Positions 53,178 through 63,116 are shown, numbered from the stretch's first letter. The stretch is 64,000 nt of DNA from Belliella pelovolcani (GCF_900156785.1 NZ_FTOP01000001.1:186001-250000); one strand, 5' to 3'. Notes: generated by a model from the sequence alone, not told the origin. Numbers and translations are program-made.

Positions 53178-54197
53178 TTAATGATGCTCGTGCTCCGCTA
53201 CAGCTCCACCGATATACATCGCAGTGAAGAGTGTAAAAACATAAGCTTGAATAGTAGCTACCAAGAGTTCGATTACATTCAGAAATGTCACCATCAAGGT
53301 ACTCACTACGCCAATCGCATAAGATTCAAAGATGAACACCAATGCTATGAATGCCAAGATCACAATGTGACCTGCTGTGATTGCCACAAAAAGACGGACC
53401 ATCAAAGCAAATGGCTTTGTAAACAAACCAATAATCTCTACTGGAACAATTACTAGAAGCAATGGCACAGGCACACCTGGCGTCATGAATACGTGCTTCC
53501 AGTATTCTTTATTTCCATTGACATTGACAATGATGAATGTCAATACAGCAAGTGTAGCAGTTACAGCAATGTTACCAGTCAAGTTGGCTGCACCTGGCAA
53601 CAAGCCCATCAAGTTGCCTATCCAAATGAAAAAGAATAGCGTCAACAAATAAGGGACAAATTTCTTGTATTTAGGACCAATGGATTTATGCGCTATTTCG
53701 TCTCTCACAAATATTACGATTGGTTCCAAGAAAGATGCGATACCTTTTGGAGCACTTACACCATTCTTTTTGTAGTGAGAAGCAGCAGAAAGCACCAAGT
53801 AACCCATCACTATGACAACCAAAAATAGCATGGCTACGTTTTTGGTGATGGAAAAGTCAATGAAACTTCCCCCATCTGCTCTGTGTAGGTGTTCGTGATC
53901 ATCGATGAAATACACATCTTGACCATAAGCCTCGCCAAATTTGTGCGTCTCAGGATCTTGAAAGTCTGATGACATGAAAAATTCCAGCCCTCTATCAGAT
54001 GAATATAAAATCACCGGCAAAGGAAGCGTCACATGCGTATGACCCATCGTAGCAAAATGCCACTCGTATGAATCCTTTATGTGATGCATGATAAAACCAG
54101 TCTTATCTTCTTCATCACCTGCTGCGAAAGTAGGAGTGGAGAAAGTCAGCAAAAACGCTGAAAATAAAACACTTAAGCAAAGAAACTTACGGAACAT
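53178..54197 (-). CDS. atpB: ATP synthase a subunit
   Basis: This is the stator channel subunit of F0, 339 residues. The family core, with the essential Arg in MVRLFVAITAGH and the C-terminal helix with the QAYVFTLFTAMYI motif, is preceded by a signal-like segment (ending FAAGDE) and an extra periplasmic His-rich domain of about 100 residues, as usual in Bacteroidota. I take the ATG at 54197 rather than the TTG before it. Confidence 0.95.
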   Translation of the reverse strand: MFRKFLCLSVLFSAFLLTFSTPTFAAGDEEDKTGFIMHHIKDSYEWHFATMGHTHVTLPLPVILYSSDRGLEFFMSSDFQDPETHKFGEAYGQDVYFIDDHEHLHRADGGSFIDFSITKNVAMLFLVVIVMGYLVLSAASHYKKNGVSAPKGIASFLEPIVIFVRDEIAHKSIGPKYKKFVPYLLTLFFFIWIGNLMGLLPGAANLTGNIAVTATLAVLTFIIVNVNGNKEYWKHVFMTPGVPVPLLLVIVPVEIIGLFTKPFALMVRLFVAITAGHIVILAFIALVFIFESYAIGVVSTLMVTFLNVIELLVATIQAYVFTLFTAMYIGGAVAEHEHH

Positions 54198-54216
54198 CAA
54201 ATCGTATTTTTAAGAC

Positions 54217-54603
54217 CTATTTTGAATGCGGGCGCAAATTAGCTATTAACCCGTATATATCAAATATTAAGTAGAACAAATAAATGATAAAGAAATTAAT
54301 TACAAACAGAATTATATTCTCGACATCTAGGAAGAGATAGATGACTATAAAGCCTAGGCTTGCCAAAAATCTAATGGCAGTAGCCCCCAAAAGGATATTC
54401 GGCGAATTTTCTTTGCTCAATTTTATTAAATAATGCACAAAAGTTCCTGTAACCCAGGTCAACAAAGCGAAAAATGAAAGAATCTTCCAAATGGAATCAT
54501 GGATCCATGCAGGTTGAATATAATTTTGAAAGGCATAGATAATACCACCCAAAATTAAGGTTAGAAGAAGAATTCTTATCGTAAATATTTTTATGCTGGA
54601 CAT
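54217..54603 (-). CDS. Small membrane protein, AtpI-like position
   Basis: This 128-residue protein has four hydrophobic helices and is located between atpZ and atpB. Position and topology match the AtpI (UncI) type that assists c-ring assembly, but sequence similarity is not obvious to me. The ATG at 54603 is chosen; an upstream TTG would add 7 residues. In other Bacteroidota a similar uncharacterised four-helix protein sits here. Confidence 0.7.
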   Translation of the reverse strand: MSSIKIFTIRILLLTLILGGIIYAFQNYIQPAWIHDSIWKILSFFALLTWVTGTFVHYLIKLSKENSPNILLGATAIRFLASLGFIVIYLFLDVENIILFVINFFIIYLFYLIFDIYGLIANLRPHSK

Positions 54604-54626
54604 GCCTTTCAAATGAAGGCGCAAAA

Positions 54627-54881
54627 TTAAGTCTTTTTTCTTTTATCTTCTATCTTCTCGTCATTTTTAAGTGATTGGAAAAGTTGATAAAAAGCTAAAA
54701 CGATGGACAAAAAGCAAAAAAGCAAAAGCCAAACTGGAAATTTCAATTGGCTTTTGCTTTGAATATACCATCCTAACCAAGTTCCTAAGCCAATGACAGC
54801 AAAGAGCTGGAAGGATAATCCAATGTATTTGATAAATGTAGGATAACTATCCTGCGATGATTTCTTCTTCAGGTGTTGCAC
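54627..54881 (-). CDS. atpZ: AtpZ/AtpI-family ATP synthase accessory protein
   Basis: This 84-residue protein has two transmembrane helices in the AtpZ pattern (FIKYIGLSFQLFAVIGLGTWLGWYI, shortened here, then a second helix). AtpZ/AtpI proteins help c-ring assembly or ion balance around F0. It starts at a GTG inside the 3' end of the bactofilin gene, overlapping it by 35 nt, so it appears translationally coupled to it. Confidence 0.82.
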   Translation of the reverse strand: MQHLKKKSSQDSYPTFIKYIGLSFQLFAVIGLGTWLGWYIQSKSQLKFPVWLLLFCFLSIVLAFYQLFQSLKNDEKIEDKRKKT

Positions 54882-55266
54882 TTTTCGCTTTCCCGTTCAA
54901 TGCCTTCGATTGTTCTCCCATCTGACATCTACCATTGAAGGTAGCTCCATTTTCCACGACCAGCTTTTGAGTGAAGATATCTCCATTGACAATTGCTGAT
55001 TTTTTTAGGAATAGTACTCCAGAACAATGCACCTCCCCTTCTATCTTTCCCGAGATCTCAGCTTCTACCGCCTTGAGATTCCCAATCAATAGCGCGGAAT
55101 CTCCGATGACTATTTTATTCTTTGAATCTACAGTACCTTCTACACTACCTTCGATTCTGATATTGCCTTGTGCTCTGATATCGCCTTTGATGACAGTTTC
55201 TTTTGAAATCACATTGCTGGAATTGACCATTTCCACAACTGACTTGTCGTCTTGTTTTTTGAACAT
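54847..55266 (-). CDS. Bactofilin (polymer-forming cytoskeletal protein)
   Basis: This DUF583 bactofilin of 139 residues has a right-handed beta-helix made of short repeats with Gly turns (VIKGDIRAQGNIRIEGSV and so on), and flexible charged ends. Bactofilins polymerise without nucleotide and organise cell-wall enzymes. The partner M23 peptidase immediately upstream, one base away, is the usual pairing. It overlaps atpZ at its 3' end. Confidence 0.93.
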   Translation of the reverse strand: MFKKQDDKSVVEMVNSSNVISKETVIKGDIRAQGNIRIEGSVEGTVDSKNKIVIGDSALLIGNLKAVEAEISGKIEGEVHCSGVLFLKKSAIVNGDIFTQKLVVENGATFNGRCQMGEQSKALNGKAKSATPEEEIIAG

Positions 55267-55267
55267 A

Positions 55268-56203
55268 CTAATTAAACGTTATAAATTCTTGGGGATTGAG
55301 TGGGCTACCTTTATACCAAAGCTCAAAATGTAAATGTTGACCTGTGGTTAATTCTCCAGTATTGCCAATGATTGATATGATCTCACCTCCTCTGATCAGA
55401 TCTCCCACACTTTTCAATAATACGGAATTATGCTTGTAAAAGGAAACTAATTCATTGGAATGCTGTATCCCTATTACATAACCAGTCTCAAGTGTCCATG
55501 ATGACATGATGACTGTGCCATCAGCGATAGCCTTGACTGGTTCATTCTCTATAGCTACTATATCTACACCGAAATGGTTGGCTTGGGGCTCAAATGCAGC
55601 TACCACTATTCCCTTGATGGGTGGGAAAAAGTAGGTTTCTGTAAAGGTGTTTGACATCATAATAGGTGAGCTGGAAAAATCCATCGGTACTCCTCTAAAC
55701 TCCTCCTCTATGGCTCTGGTGGATTCACTTTTTTTGAACAAGTCTATCTCCTTGCCAGATCCGCTTTCCAAAGAAACAGAGTCGCCGAGTATTACCCCAC
55801 TCTCCGTTTCACCGGCTATGACCATTTGAATATTACGAACATATAGGTCCCTTTGCCTGACTTCCATCAACAGTGAATCTATGCTATCCGATAATTCAAG
55901 TATCCTTGCTGTATTTTCAGTCTCTAGATACTCTGGATCAAACCATGCCTTTAGAAAGGTCCTCGAAGCAAATAAAGAAAGTGCAAAACATAAAAACAGA
56001 AACAAAACGAAAATCAAGCCCACCTTCAGCTTGGTAATACTCAGGGAAGTGATCACAGAGAAATCTTCCTCTTTTCTGATTACAAAAAGAAATTTTGTGT
56101 CAACCCAACTTTTTGCTTTTTCTCTAAGTCCCAACTTACGTGTATTAAAGTGATTGAATATTGACCCCCAAATGGATGGTGTTTGAGCAGGAATTGTCTG
56201 CAA
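55268..56203 (-). CDS. M23 peptidase, bactofilin-associated
   Basis: This peptidoglycan endopeptidase-fold protein has up to 311 residues: a cytoplasmic N-terminal tail, one transmembrane helix (about 70-90), a coiled-coil segment, and a LytM domain with zinc motifs NHFGVD and QHLHFELW. The first His and Asp and the last His-x-His are all present. No ATG lies in the N-terminal part; the start is TTG at 56203 or perhaps TTG at 56134. The gene ends one base before the bactofilin start. Confidence 0.87.
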   Translation of the reverse strand: MQTIPAQTPSIWGSIFNHFNTRKLGLREKAKSWVDTKFLFVIRKEEDFSVITSLSITKLKVGLIFVLFLFLCFALSLFASRTFLKAWFDPEYLETENTARILELSDSIDSLLMEVRQRDLYVRNIQMVIAGETESGVILGDSVSLESGSGKEIDLFKKSESTRAIEEEFRGVPMDFSSSPIMMSNTFTETYFFPPIKGIVVAAFEPQANHFGVDIVAIENEPVKAIADGTVIMSSWTLETGYVIGIQHSNELVSFYKHNSVLLKSVGDLIRGGEIISIIGNTGELTTGQHLHFELWYKGSPLNPQEFITFN

Positions 56204-56326
56204 TGTCAGAATTGCTCAGGCTAATTTGAAGTAATTCGAATTCTCAAAAATATAATATTAATCCAAACCGTTTAATAAATTGATCCAAATCCTTTATTTT
56301 GGACACTTATATTTGAGACCTCAGCA

Positions 56327-58942
56327 ATGAAAACGCAATTCGCCTGCATTATTTTATTTTTGCCCCTGCTTTTTTCGGCATGCTCCTCTGAAAAAAACAC
56401 TTTTACCAATAGACTCTATCACAATACCACGTCGAGATACAATGCTTATTATCTCTCTAACCAAAAGATTCAAGAATTAGAAAATATCATCAAGAAAAAC
56501 CACAAAGAGGATTTCAGCCAAGTGCTACCAGTATTTTATCCCATCGATAGTGCGACCATTGATCAGCATAGAGAACTTTTAAAAGACGCCAGGGAGCTCT
56601 CCTCAAAAGCTATTGATTGGCACAGGATCAGCAAATGGGTAGATGACAACTATTACTTGATCGGCATGGTGGATTATTACCAAGCTGATTTTGATGATGC
56701 TATCAATACTTTCAAATATCTCAACGTCAATAGTAAGGACAGAAACTTAAGACATCGAAGTTTGATCCAATTGATGCGGATCTTTATCGATCTCAAAAGC
56801 TATGATGATGTGGTATTCGTGATCGATTACCTTTCCAAAGAATCAAGAATCAACAAAGAAAATAGATTCCATCTTTTCAAAACTCTGGCATATTACTATG
56901 ATAGTCAACAAGACGTGGAAGGAAAAATTGGTGCTTTGGATAGGGCTTTGAATTATACCAAAGACAAGAAAGAAAAATCTAGAATCAATTTTATCCTTGC
57001 GCAACTTTATCAAAGAGAAGGCTTGGATGCTCAAGCATATAACCTCTACAATGAAGCTCAAAAAGGCAATCCACCTTATGAAAGAAGTTTCTTTGCGCAA
57101 TTATACGCACAACAAGTAGCCGAACTCAACCGCTCGAAAGATGTACGAAGGGTGAGAAGCTATTATGATGACCTCTACAAAGACAGCAAAAATAAAGAAC
57201 TCAAAGACGTTGTACTTTATGAAAAAGCTTTGTTTGAGTTGAAACAAGATGAAAAGGAAGAAGCTGTCAATTTATTGATTAGAGCAGCACAAGAGCAAGG
57301 AAATAACCCCATACAGAAAGGCTACATCTATCAGAAATTGGCCGAGATCAGCTTAGACTTTGACAAGGATTACAGAGCGGCCAAATACTATCTAGATAGT
57401 GCCTTGATGAATTTCAGGCCCATAGATCCTGCTTTTGACCAAATTCAAGCTCAGAAAGGTATTTTGGATGATTACGTCACCCATTTTGAGACCATTAGCA
57501 AAAATGACAGCCTAATCAGAATCAGCAAACTGAGCCCTGAAGAACAAGAACTGGTCGCAACCAACTTTATCAAATCAGAAGAAGAAAGACTGATGAGAGA
57601 AGCCGCAGCAAAAGAAAAAAACAAAAGTAATAGCGGTATTTTTGATAATTTATTGGCTTTTGGCGGTCGAGGAAGTGGAGAGAGCTTCTACTTTGACAAT
57701 GCTGTGGCAATGCAACAAGGGGCAATTGACTTTACCCGAAACTGGGGCAATCGTCCACTTCAGGATAACTGGAGGAGGAGTAACCAAAGTTTTGCTACAA
57801 GCAGCGGTGAAGTAGAAGAAGAGCGTGAAATAGCTGAAGAGGAAAGTAATGAAGAAAGCATCTTTGAGCAAATCCCTACCAAAGAGTCATTACTCAGTCA
57901 AATTCCAAATTCTGAAGAAGACGTTAACCGACTCAACAATCAGCTGGAAATAGCTTATTTCGAGCTTGGCAAACTACTGTTTTTTGATTTCAAGGAACCT
58001 GAATTATCTATAGATAACCTCGAAAGTCTAATTACCAGCTATCCCAATACGATCAAAAAGCCTGAGGCCTATTATATACTTTACTTGGCACAAAAAGAAC
58101 GAGGGGGAAATGCCGACCTATATAGCCAAAGACTCAACCGTGAATTCCCAGAGTCACCCTTCACTTTCTCGGTCAATAACCCCGACCGAGTATCAGGAAA
58201 CAGGGCCTATATAGCTTCTTCCAATCAGTACAAAATCGCATATGAATTGTATCAGAATAGAAATTATACTGAAGCTAGAAAAATACTCCGCAGTACATTA
58301 GAAGAATACCCGCTTACTAGGAATACTGATAAGTTGCTACTGTTGGATGTGATGATCTCGGGAAAACTTGATGATCGAGATAGATACAAAACCAGACTTG
58401 AAACCTATATTCAAAATACAGAAAATCCAGAGCTGTTAAAAATGGCAAGAAATATGCTAATAGCACTAACTGGAGAAAAACCTGAGATAGAAAAAGTAGC
58501 AGAAGAACTTCCTATAGAAGCTAAAACCGATACGGAGGCAGATTTGGAAGATGATGAAGAGGTCGAGGAATCACCTTACAAAGAAAATCCTAACCAAACA
58601 CATATCTTTGTCATCGTCTTAGAGCCAGAAAAGTCTCGAGATGCTAAGAGCCTCCTCGGTGATTTAGAAAGCTTCCACAATGCGAACTTCTCCAACTCAA
58701 GACTTCGAACAGGCAATATGAACTTGAATAGAGAAAATGCGATTTATATTGTCAGCCCATTCAATAATGCCGAGAAAGCGCTTGAATATAGAAATAAGTT
58801 CATGGAGAGCTTCACTACTGAATCCATCAGTGGTGAGGATAAAGCAAATAGCTTCTTGATTTCAATAGAAAACTTTCAAGAGCTCAACAAAAGGAAAAAC
58901 ATAGAAGAATACAGAAACTTCTACAAGAAAACGTACAAATAA
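56327..58942 (+). CDS. porW: T9SS periplasmic lipoprotein PorW/SprE
   Basis: This is a lipoprotein of 871 residues with lipobox cysteine 19 (FSACSS), and TPR-like helical repeats through most of the length. An acidic linker lies around 505-525 and a C-terminal domain after 740. The opening NRLYHNTTSRYNAYYLSNQKIQ, here quoted only in part, is typical of the SprE/PorW family. It is needed for type IX secretion and gliding in characterised Bacteroidota, where it links the PorKN ring to the translocon. It runs into the PBP1A gene 27 nt on. Confidence 0.9.
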   Translation: MKTQFACIILFLPLLFSACSSEKNTFTNRLYHNTTSRYNAYYLSNQKIQELENIIKKNHKEDFSQVLPVFYPIDSATIDQHRELLKDARELSSKAIDWHRISKWVDDNYYLIGMVDYYQADFDDAINTFKYLNVNSKDRNLRHRSLIQLMRIFIDLKSYDDVVFVIDYLSKESRINKENRFHLFKTLAYYYDSQQDVEGKIGALDRALNYTKDKKEKSRINFILAQLYQREGLDAQAYNLYNEAQKGNPPYERSFFAQLYAQQVAELNRSKDVRRVRSYYDDLYKDSKNKELKDVVLYEKALFELKQDEKEEAVNLLIRAAQEQGNNPIQKGYIYQKLAEISLDFDKDYRAAKYYLDSALMNFRPIDPAFDQIQAQKGILDDYVTHFETISKNDSLIRISKLSPEEQELVATNFIKSEEERLMREAAAKEKNKSNSGIFDNLLAFGGRGSGESFYFDNAVAMQQGAIDFTRNWGNRPLQDNWRRSNQSFATSSGEVEEEREIAEEESNEESIFEQIPTKESLLSQIPNSEEDVNRLNNQLEIAYFELGKLLFFDFKEPELSIDNLESLITSYPNTIKKPEAYYILYLAQKERGGNADLYSQRLNREFPESPFTFSVNNPDRVSGNRAYIASSNQYKIAYELYQNRNYTEARKILRSTLEEYPLTRNTDKLLLLDVMISGKLDDRDRYKTRLETYIQNTENPELLKMARNMLIALTGEKPEIEKVAEELPIEAKTDTEADLEDDEEVEESPYKENPNQTHIFVIVLEPEKSRDAKSLLGDLESFHNANFSNSRLRTGNMNLNRENAIYIVSPFNNAEKALEYRNKFMESFTTESISGEDKANSFLISIENFQELNKRKNIEEYRNFYKKTYK

Positions 58943-58969
58943 AATTAAACACCTTCACCTCATTGAATA

Positions 58970-61243
58970 ATGACCCAAAAATTAATTAAGTATATCTGGA
59001 TCATATTTGCAGCTGGCCTGTTGGGCTTTATCATTTTTGTCTGGTCCGTAAGTATCAATTTCTTGGGGCTATATGGCGAACTCCCAAATTTCAAATCACT
59101 TGAAAATCCTCAAAGCGAACTTGCCTCAGAGCTATATTCAGCTGATGGGGTGCTTCTCGGAACATACTTCAGAGAAAACAGGAGCCCAGTGACCTACAAT
59201 GATCTAGCACCAAGCTTGATCAATGCCCTGATCGCTACAGAAGATATTCGATTCAAAGAGCATTCAGGTATCGATTTCCAGAGTATGGGCAGAGTACTAT
59301 TCAAATCCTTGATCCTAAGACAAGGCGCCGGAGGAGGAAGTACACTATCCCAACAGACTGCAAAAAACTTATTTAAAACTAGGACTTCGGAGTCTCAAGG
59401 GCTACTGAGTAAGGTTCCTGGCTTACGCATGCTGATTATCAAAACCAAAGAGTGGATTGTCGCGGCCAAGCTAGAAAAAGCCTACACAAAAAATGAAATC
59501 CTAACCCTATACCTCAATACCTCTGAATTTGGAAGTAATGCATACGGGATAAAAACTGCCGCGAAGACATTTTTTGATAAAACACCGAATGATCTCGACA
59601 TCCAAGAGTCAGCCGTTTTGGTCGGGCTTTTCAAAGCGCCTACCTATTACAGTCCGGTATTTAACCCAGAAAACTCCTTAAGAAGAAGAAATACTGTTTT
59701 GGCACAGATGGAAAAGTACGATTTCATCACCAAAGCCGAGTTTGATTCCTTAAAAGCGCTACCTATTGAATTGAACTACAAAGTCCAAAGCCACAATGAA
59801 GGCCTAGCTCAGTATTTCAGAGAAGTTGCCAAAGCTGAATTGATCAAATGGACCAAAGAAAACCTCAAGCCAGACGGAACTAGCTATGACCTCTATGGAG
59901 ATGGCTTGAAAATCTATGTAACCATTGATAGCCGGATGCAGCGCTACGCAGAAGAGGCAGTAGACGAACATATGCGAGATCTTCAGAAGAGATTCGAACA
60001 AGAAATGGGCAATAGAGACCCTTGGATCGATGAAAATGGTCGAGTAATTCCAAACTTCTTGGAGACACAAGTAAAAAGGACAGAAGCATATAGAAATCTC
60101 GCTCGCCGATTTGAATCTCATCCAGATTCGATACAGATCAAGCTCAATGAAAAGAAAAGGATGAGGATTTTCTCATGGGATAAAGGCGAAATAGACACCC
60201 TGATGAGCACCATGGATTCCCTTAGACATTACAAGAAACACCTGCAAACTGGTTTCGTATCCATGGATCCAGAGACAGGACATATCAAAGCATGGGTTGG
60301 TGGCATCAATCAGAAATACTTCAAATATGACCACGTAAGACAGGGGAAAAGACAGCCTGGATCTACTTTCAAACCATTCGTGTATGCAGCTGCAATAGAA
60401 AATGGATACAGCCCATGCTATTCAGTCATCGATCAACCTGTAGAAATCAATATCCCAGGACAGCCTACTTGGAGCCCTAAGAATGCTGATGGTAAATTCA
60501 CCTATGAAAAGATGACGATCCGTCTAGCTATGGCTCAATCCATCAACTCAGTCACAGCTTACATGATGAAAAAGCTCAGTCCAAAAGTGGTGGTAGAAAC
60601 TGCTAGAAGACTTGGAATCACCAGTGATCTAGAAGAAGTACCTGCATTAGCCTTAGGGACCAATGATGTTTCTATTTATGAAATGATTGGAGCATTTGGC
60701 ACATTTGTAAACAAAGGAGAGCATATCACTCCATTCTTCATTGATAGAATTGAGGACAAAAATGGCAATCTACTTCATCAATTCACTCCAAGAAAACGAC
60801 CAGCCATGTCTGAAGAACATGCTTATCTAATGGTCTACATGCTCAGAGGTGGATTTGAAGAAGAGCGAGGCACCTCTCAGGGTGTGCCTTATGCGCTACG
60901 TGAAGGAAATGAACTAGGTGGTAAAACAGGTACCACCCAAAATGCATCCGATGGCTGGTACATGGGAATCAGCAAAGACTTGGTGTCTGGTGTATGGGTC
61001 GGTGGTGATGATCGAGCCATTCATTTTAGAAGCTGGGTCAATGGCCAAGGTGGTAGGACCGCTAGGCCAATTTGGGTGAAGTACATGGAAAAAGTCTATG
61101 CTGATCAATCTTTGGGAATTACCAAGGGACCTTTCCCAAGACCCGAACGACCGCTGAGCATAGAAATCGACTGTGATCAATATGAAAGACAAAGCAATAG
61201 ATTCAGTGACTTTGACTACGATGCTAAAAAGAATGATTTCTAA
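58970..61243 (+). CDS. Class A penicillin-binding protein 1A
   Basis: This bifunctional glycosyltransferase/transpeptidase of 757 residues has a membrane anchor (about 8-30) and a GT51 domain with ATEDIRFKEHSGID and GGSTLSQQTAKNLF. The transpeptidase domain has the active Ser465 in GSTFKP, SxN at SINSV and KTGTT near 650. It lacks an extra C-terminal domain. It lies between porW and uvrC; the coupling with porW suggests envelope biogenesis is co-expressed. Confidence 0.95.
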   Translation: MTQKLIKYIWIIFAAGLLGFIIFVWSVSINFLGLYGELPNFKSLENPQSELASELYSADGVLLGTYFRENRSPVTYNDLAPSLINALIATEDIRFKEHSGIDFQSMGRVLFKSLILRQGAGGGSTLSQQTAKNLFKTRTSESQGLLSKVPGLRMLIIKTKEWIVAAKLEKAYTKNEILTLYLNTSEFGSNAYGIKTAAKTFFDKTPNDLDIQESAVLVGLFKAPTYYSPVFNPENSLRRRNTVLAQMEKYDFITKAEFDSLKALPIELNYKVQSHNEGLAQYFREVAKAELIKWTKENLKPDGTSYDLYGDGLKIYVTIDSRMQRYAEEAVDEHMRDLQKRFEQEMGNRDPWIDENGRVIPNFLETQVKRTEAYRNLARRFESHPDSIQIKLNEKKRMRIFSWDKGEIDTLMSTMDSLRHYKKHLQTGFVSMDPETGHIKAWVGGINQKYFKYDHVRQGKRQPGSTFKPFVYAAAIENGYSPCYSVIDQPVEINIPGQPTWSPKNADGKFTYEKMTIRLAMAQSINSVTAYMMKKLSPKVVVETARRLGITSDLEEVPALALGTNDVSIYEMIGAFGTFVNKGEHITPFFIDRIEDKNGNLLHQFTPRKRPAMSEEHAYLMVYMLRGGFEEERGTSQGVPYALREGNELGGKTGTTQNASDGWYMGISKDLVSGVWVGGDDRAIHFRSWVNGQGGRTARPIWVKYMEKVYADQSLGITKGPFPRPERPLSIEIDCDQYERQSNRFSDFDYDAKKNDF

Positions 61244-61268
61244 AAATAAATAATCCAGCAATTCAAAT

Positions 61269-61297
61269 TAACAGCCTCTAGTGAGGCTGTTTTTTTA
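61269..61297 (+). terminator. PBP1A terminator
   Basis: The stem AACAGCCTC/GAGGCTGTT is followed by seven T. The T-run leads straight into the -7 box of uvrC. Confidence 0.85.
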
Positions 61298-61303
61298 TAT
61301 TTG
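61296..61303 (+). promoter_or_regulatory. uvrC -7 box, leaderless start
   Basis: TATATTTG matches the TAnnTTTG consensus and ends seven bases before the uvrC ATG, so transcription would begin at or next to the start codon. The -33 position falls within the terminator hairpin of the preceding gene. Confidence 0.55.
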
Positions 61304-61310
61304 TAAACCT

Positions 61311-63116
61311 ATGGAAGCATCTTTTTACACTCCTGAAGAATACAATTTACTCCCTGATCAACCGGGAGTATACAAATATTACAATGAATCCAAAGAGCTC
61401 ATCTATGTAGGGAAAGCAAAAAGTCTAAAGAAAAGAGTTGCCAGTTACTTTGTCAAAAACACAGGTGTCAATCACAAGACCCGTAGAATGGTCAGAGAGA
61501 TTCGACAGATAGAAATCACCCTGGTAAACTCTGAGTTTGATGCGCTTCTTTTGGAAAATAACTTAATCAAAAAGACGCAACCCAAGTACAATATCTTACT
61601 CAGAGATGATAAGACCTACCCTTACTTGCTACTGACACAAGAGAATTTCCCTCAAATCTTTCCCACTAGAAAAATGATCAAAGGCCGAGGAACGTACTTT
61701 GGCCCCTTTGCAAGCGTCAAGGCTATGAACAATGTCCTTGATTTGATCAGAGGACTTTTCACTATCCGTACTTGTAAGCTAGATCTAAGCCCCTACAAAA
61801 TTGCAGAACAGAAATATAAGGTTTGTTTAGAGTATCACATTGGTAACTGTCTTGGGCCATGTGAGGGGTTACAAGGTGAGCCTGCCTATATGAAAGACAT
61901 AGAACAAGCCAAGCATATTCTCAAGGGTAATCTGGGCATTGCAAAAAGCTATTTCAAGCAAAGAATGCAAGAAGCTGCAGAAAAGTACGAGTTTGAGATG
62001 GCTCAAAGATTTAAAGATAAATTGGACCTATTGGAAAAATACCAAGCAAAGTCAATGGTCGTCAATCCAAGCATCAGAGATTTGGATGTATTTACCATTG
62101 TGACAGATGATAAATTGGCCTTTGTAAACTTCCTGAAAATCAAAAATGGCAGCATCAACCTAACAAAGACCGTCGAGCTAAAGAAAAAACTAGATGAAAC
62201 AGAATCCGAATTGCTTCTCACAGCTATCGTCAGGCTGAGAGATCAATTCAATAGTGAGTCCCCAGAAATTCTGGTAAATATTGAACTAGAGGAAGCCATA
62301 GAAGGACTCAATATTTTAGTCCCAAAAATTGGAGATAAAAGGCATCTAGTAGACCTTTCCTTGAAAAATGCCAAATACTATAAAAAGGAGAAGGCCTTGG
62401 CCGCCGGAGATGTTCAGGACAAAAAGTTCAGGGTACTCAAACAACTCCAATCAGACCTATCACTCAAGGAGCTTCCCGACCACATCGAATGTTTTGATAA
62501 TTCCAATATTCAAGGGACAAATCCGGTAGCCTCTATGGTATGTTATATCAATGGCAAGCCAGCAAACAAAGAATATAGGCATTATCATATCAAAACAGTC
62601 GAAGGACCCAATGATTTTGCTTCCATGACAGAAGTAGTAGGAAGAAGGTATAAAAGACTCTTAGAAGAAGAAAAACCATTACCCAAACTGATTGTCATCG
62701 ATGGCGGTAAAGGCCAGCTATCCTCTTCTGTGGAAGCCTTAAAGAATTTAGGTATTTATGGGCAAGTTCCCATCATTGGCATAGCCAAAAGGCTTGAGGA
62801 AATCTATTTCCCAGAGGACTCCTACCCAATTCATATCGATAAGAAATCAGAGTCTTTGAGGTTACTTCAGAGAATCAGGGACGAGGCACACCGCTTTGCT
62901 ATTACCTTCCATAGAGATGTTCGAAGCAAAAATGCCTTTGGGACTCAGCTTACCGAAATCGAAGGAATTGGATCAGGCACTGCAGAGAAACTCTTGAAAC
63001 ATTTCAAATCTCTAAAAAAAATCAAGGAAGCTAAGTCAGAAGAAATCGAGCAGGTAATCGGAAAAAATAAAACAGCAATTTTGCTAGAGGGACTAAATAA
63101 AAAAAGCGGCGATTGA
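61311..63116 (+). CDS. uvrC: Excinuclease ABC subunit C
   Basis: This nucleotide excision repair nuclease of 601 residues makes the dual incision with UvrAB. The N-terminal GIY-YIG domain (PGVYKYYNESKELIYVGKAKSLKKR, shown here as the region 15-45), the UVR coiled coil near 200, the RNase H-like C-terminal nuclease domain with ECFDNSNIQG near 390, and terminal helix-hairpin-helix motifs are all present. The ATG at 61311 is chosen; upstream in-frame codons run through the terminator. The stop codon lies inside the downstream terminator stem. Confidence 0.95.
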   Translation: MEASFYTPEEYNLLPDQPGVYKYYNESKELIYVGKAKSLKKRVASYFVKNTGVNHKTRRMVREIRQIEITLVNSEFDALLLENNLIKKTQPKYNILLRDDKTYPYLLLTQENFPQIFPTRKMIKGRGTYFGPFASVKAMNNVLDLIRGLFTIRTCKLDLSPYKIAEQKYKVCLEYHIGNCLGPCEGLQGEPAYMKDIEQAKHILKGNLGIAKSYFKQRMQEAAEKYEFEMAQRFKDKLDLLEKYQAKSMVVNPSIRDLDVFTIVTDDKLAFVNFLKIKNGSINLTKTVELKKKLDETESELLLTAIVRLRDQFNSESPEILVNIELEEAIEGLNILVPKIGDKRHLVDLSLKNAKYYKKEKALAAGDVQDKKFRVLKQLQSDLSLKELPDHIECFDNSNIQGTNPVASMVCYINGKPANKEYRHYHIKTVEGPNDFASMTEVVGRRYKRLLEEEKPLPKLIVIDGGKGQLSSSVEALKNLGIYGQVPIIGIAKRLEEIYFPEDSYPIHIDKKSESLRLLQRIRDEAHRFAITFHRDVRSKNAFGTQLTEIEGIGSGTAEKLLKHFKSLKKIKEAKSEEIEQVIGKNKTAILLEGLNKKSGD

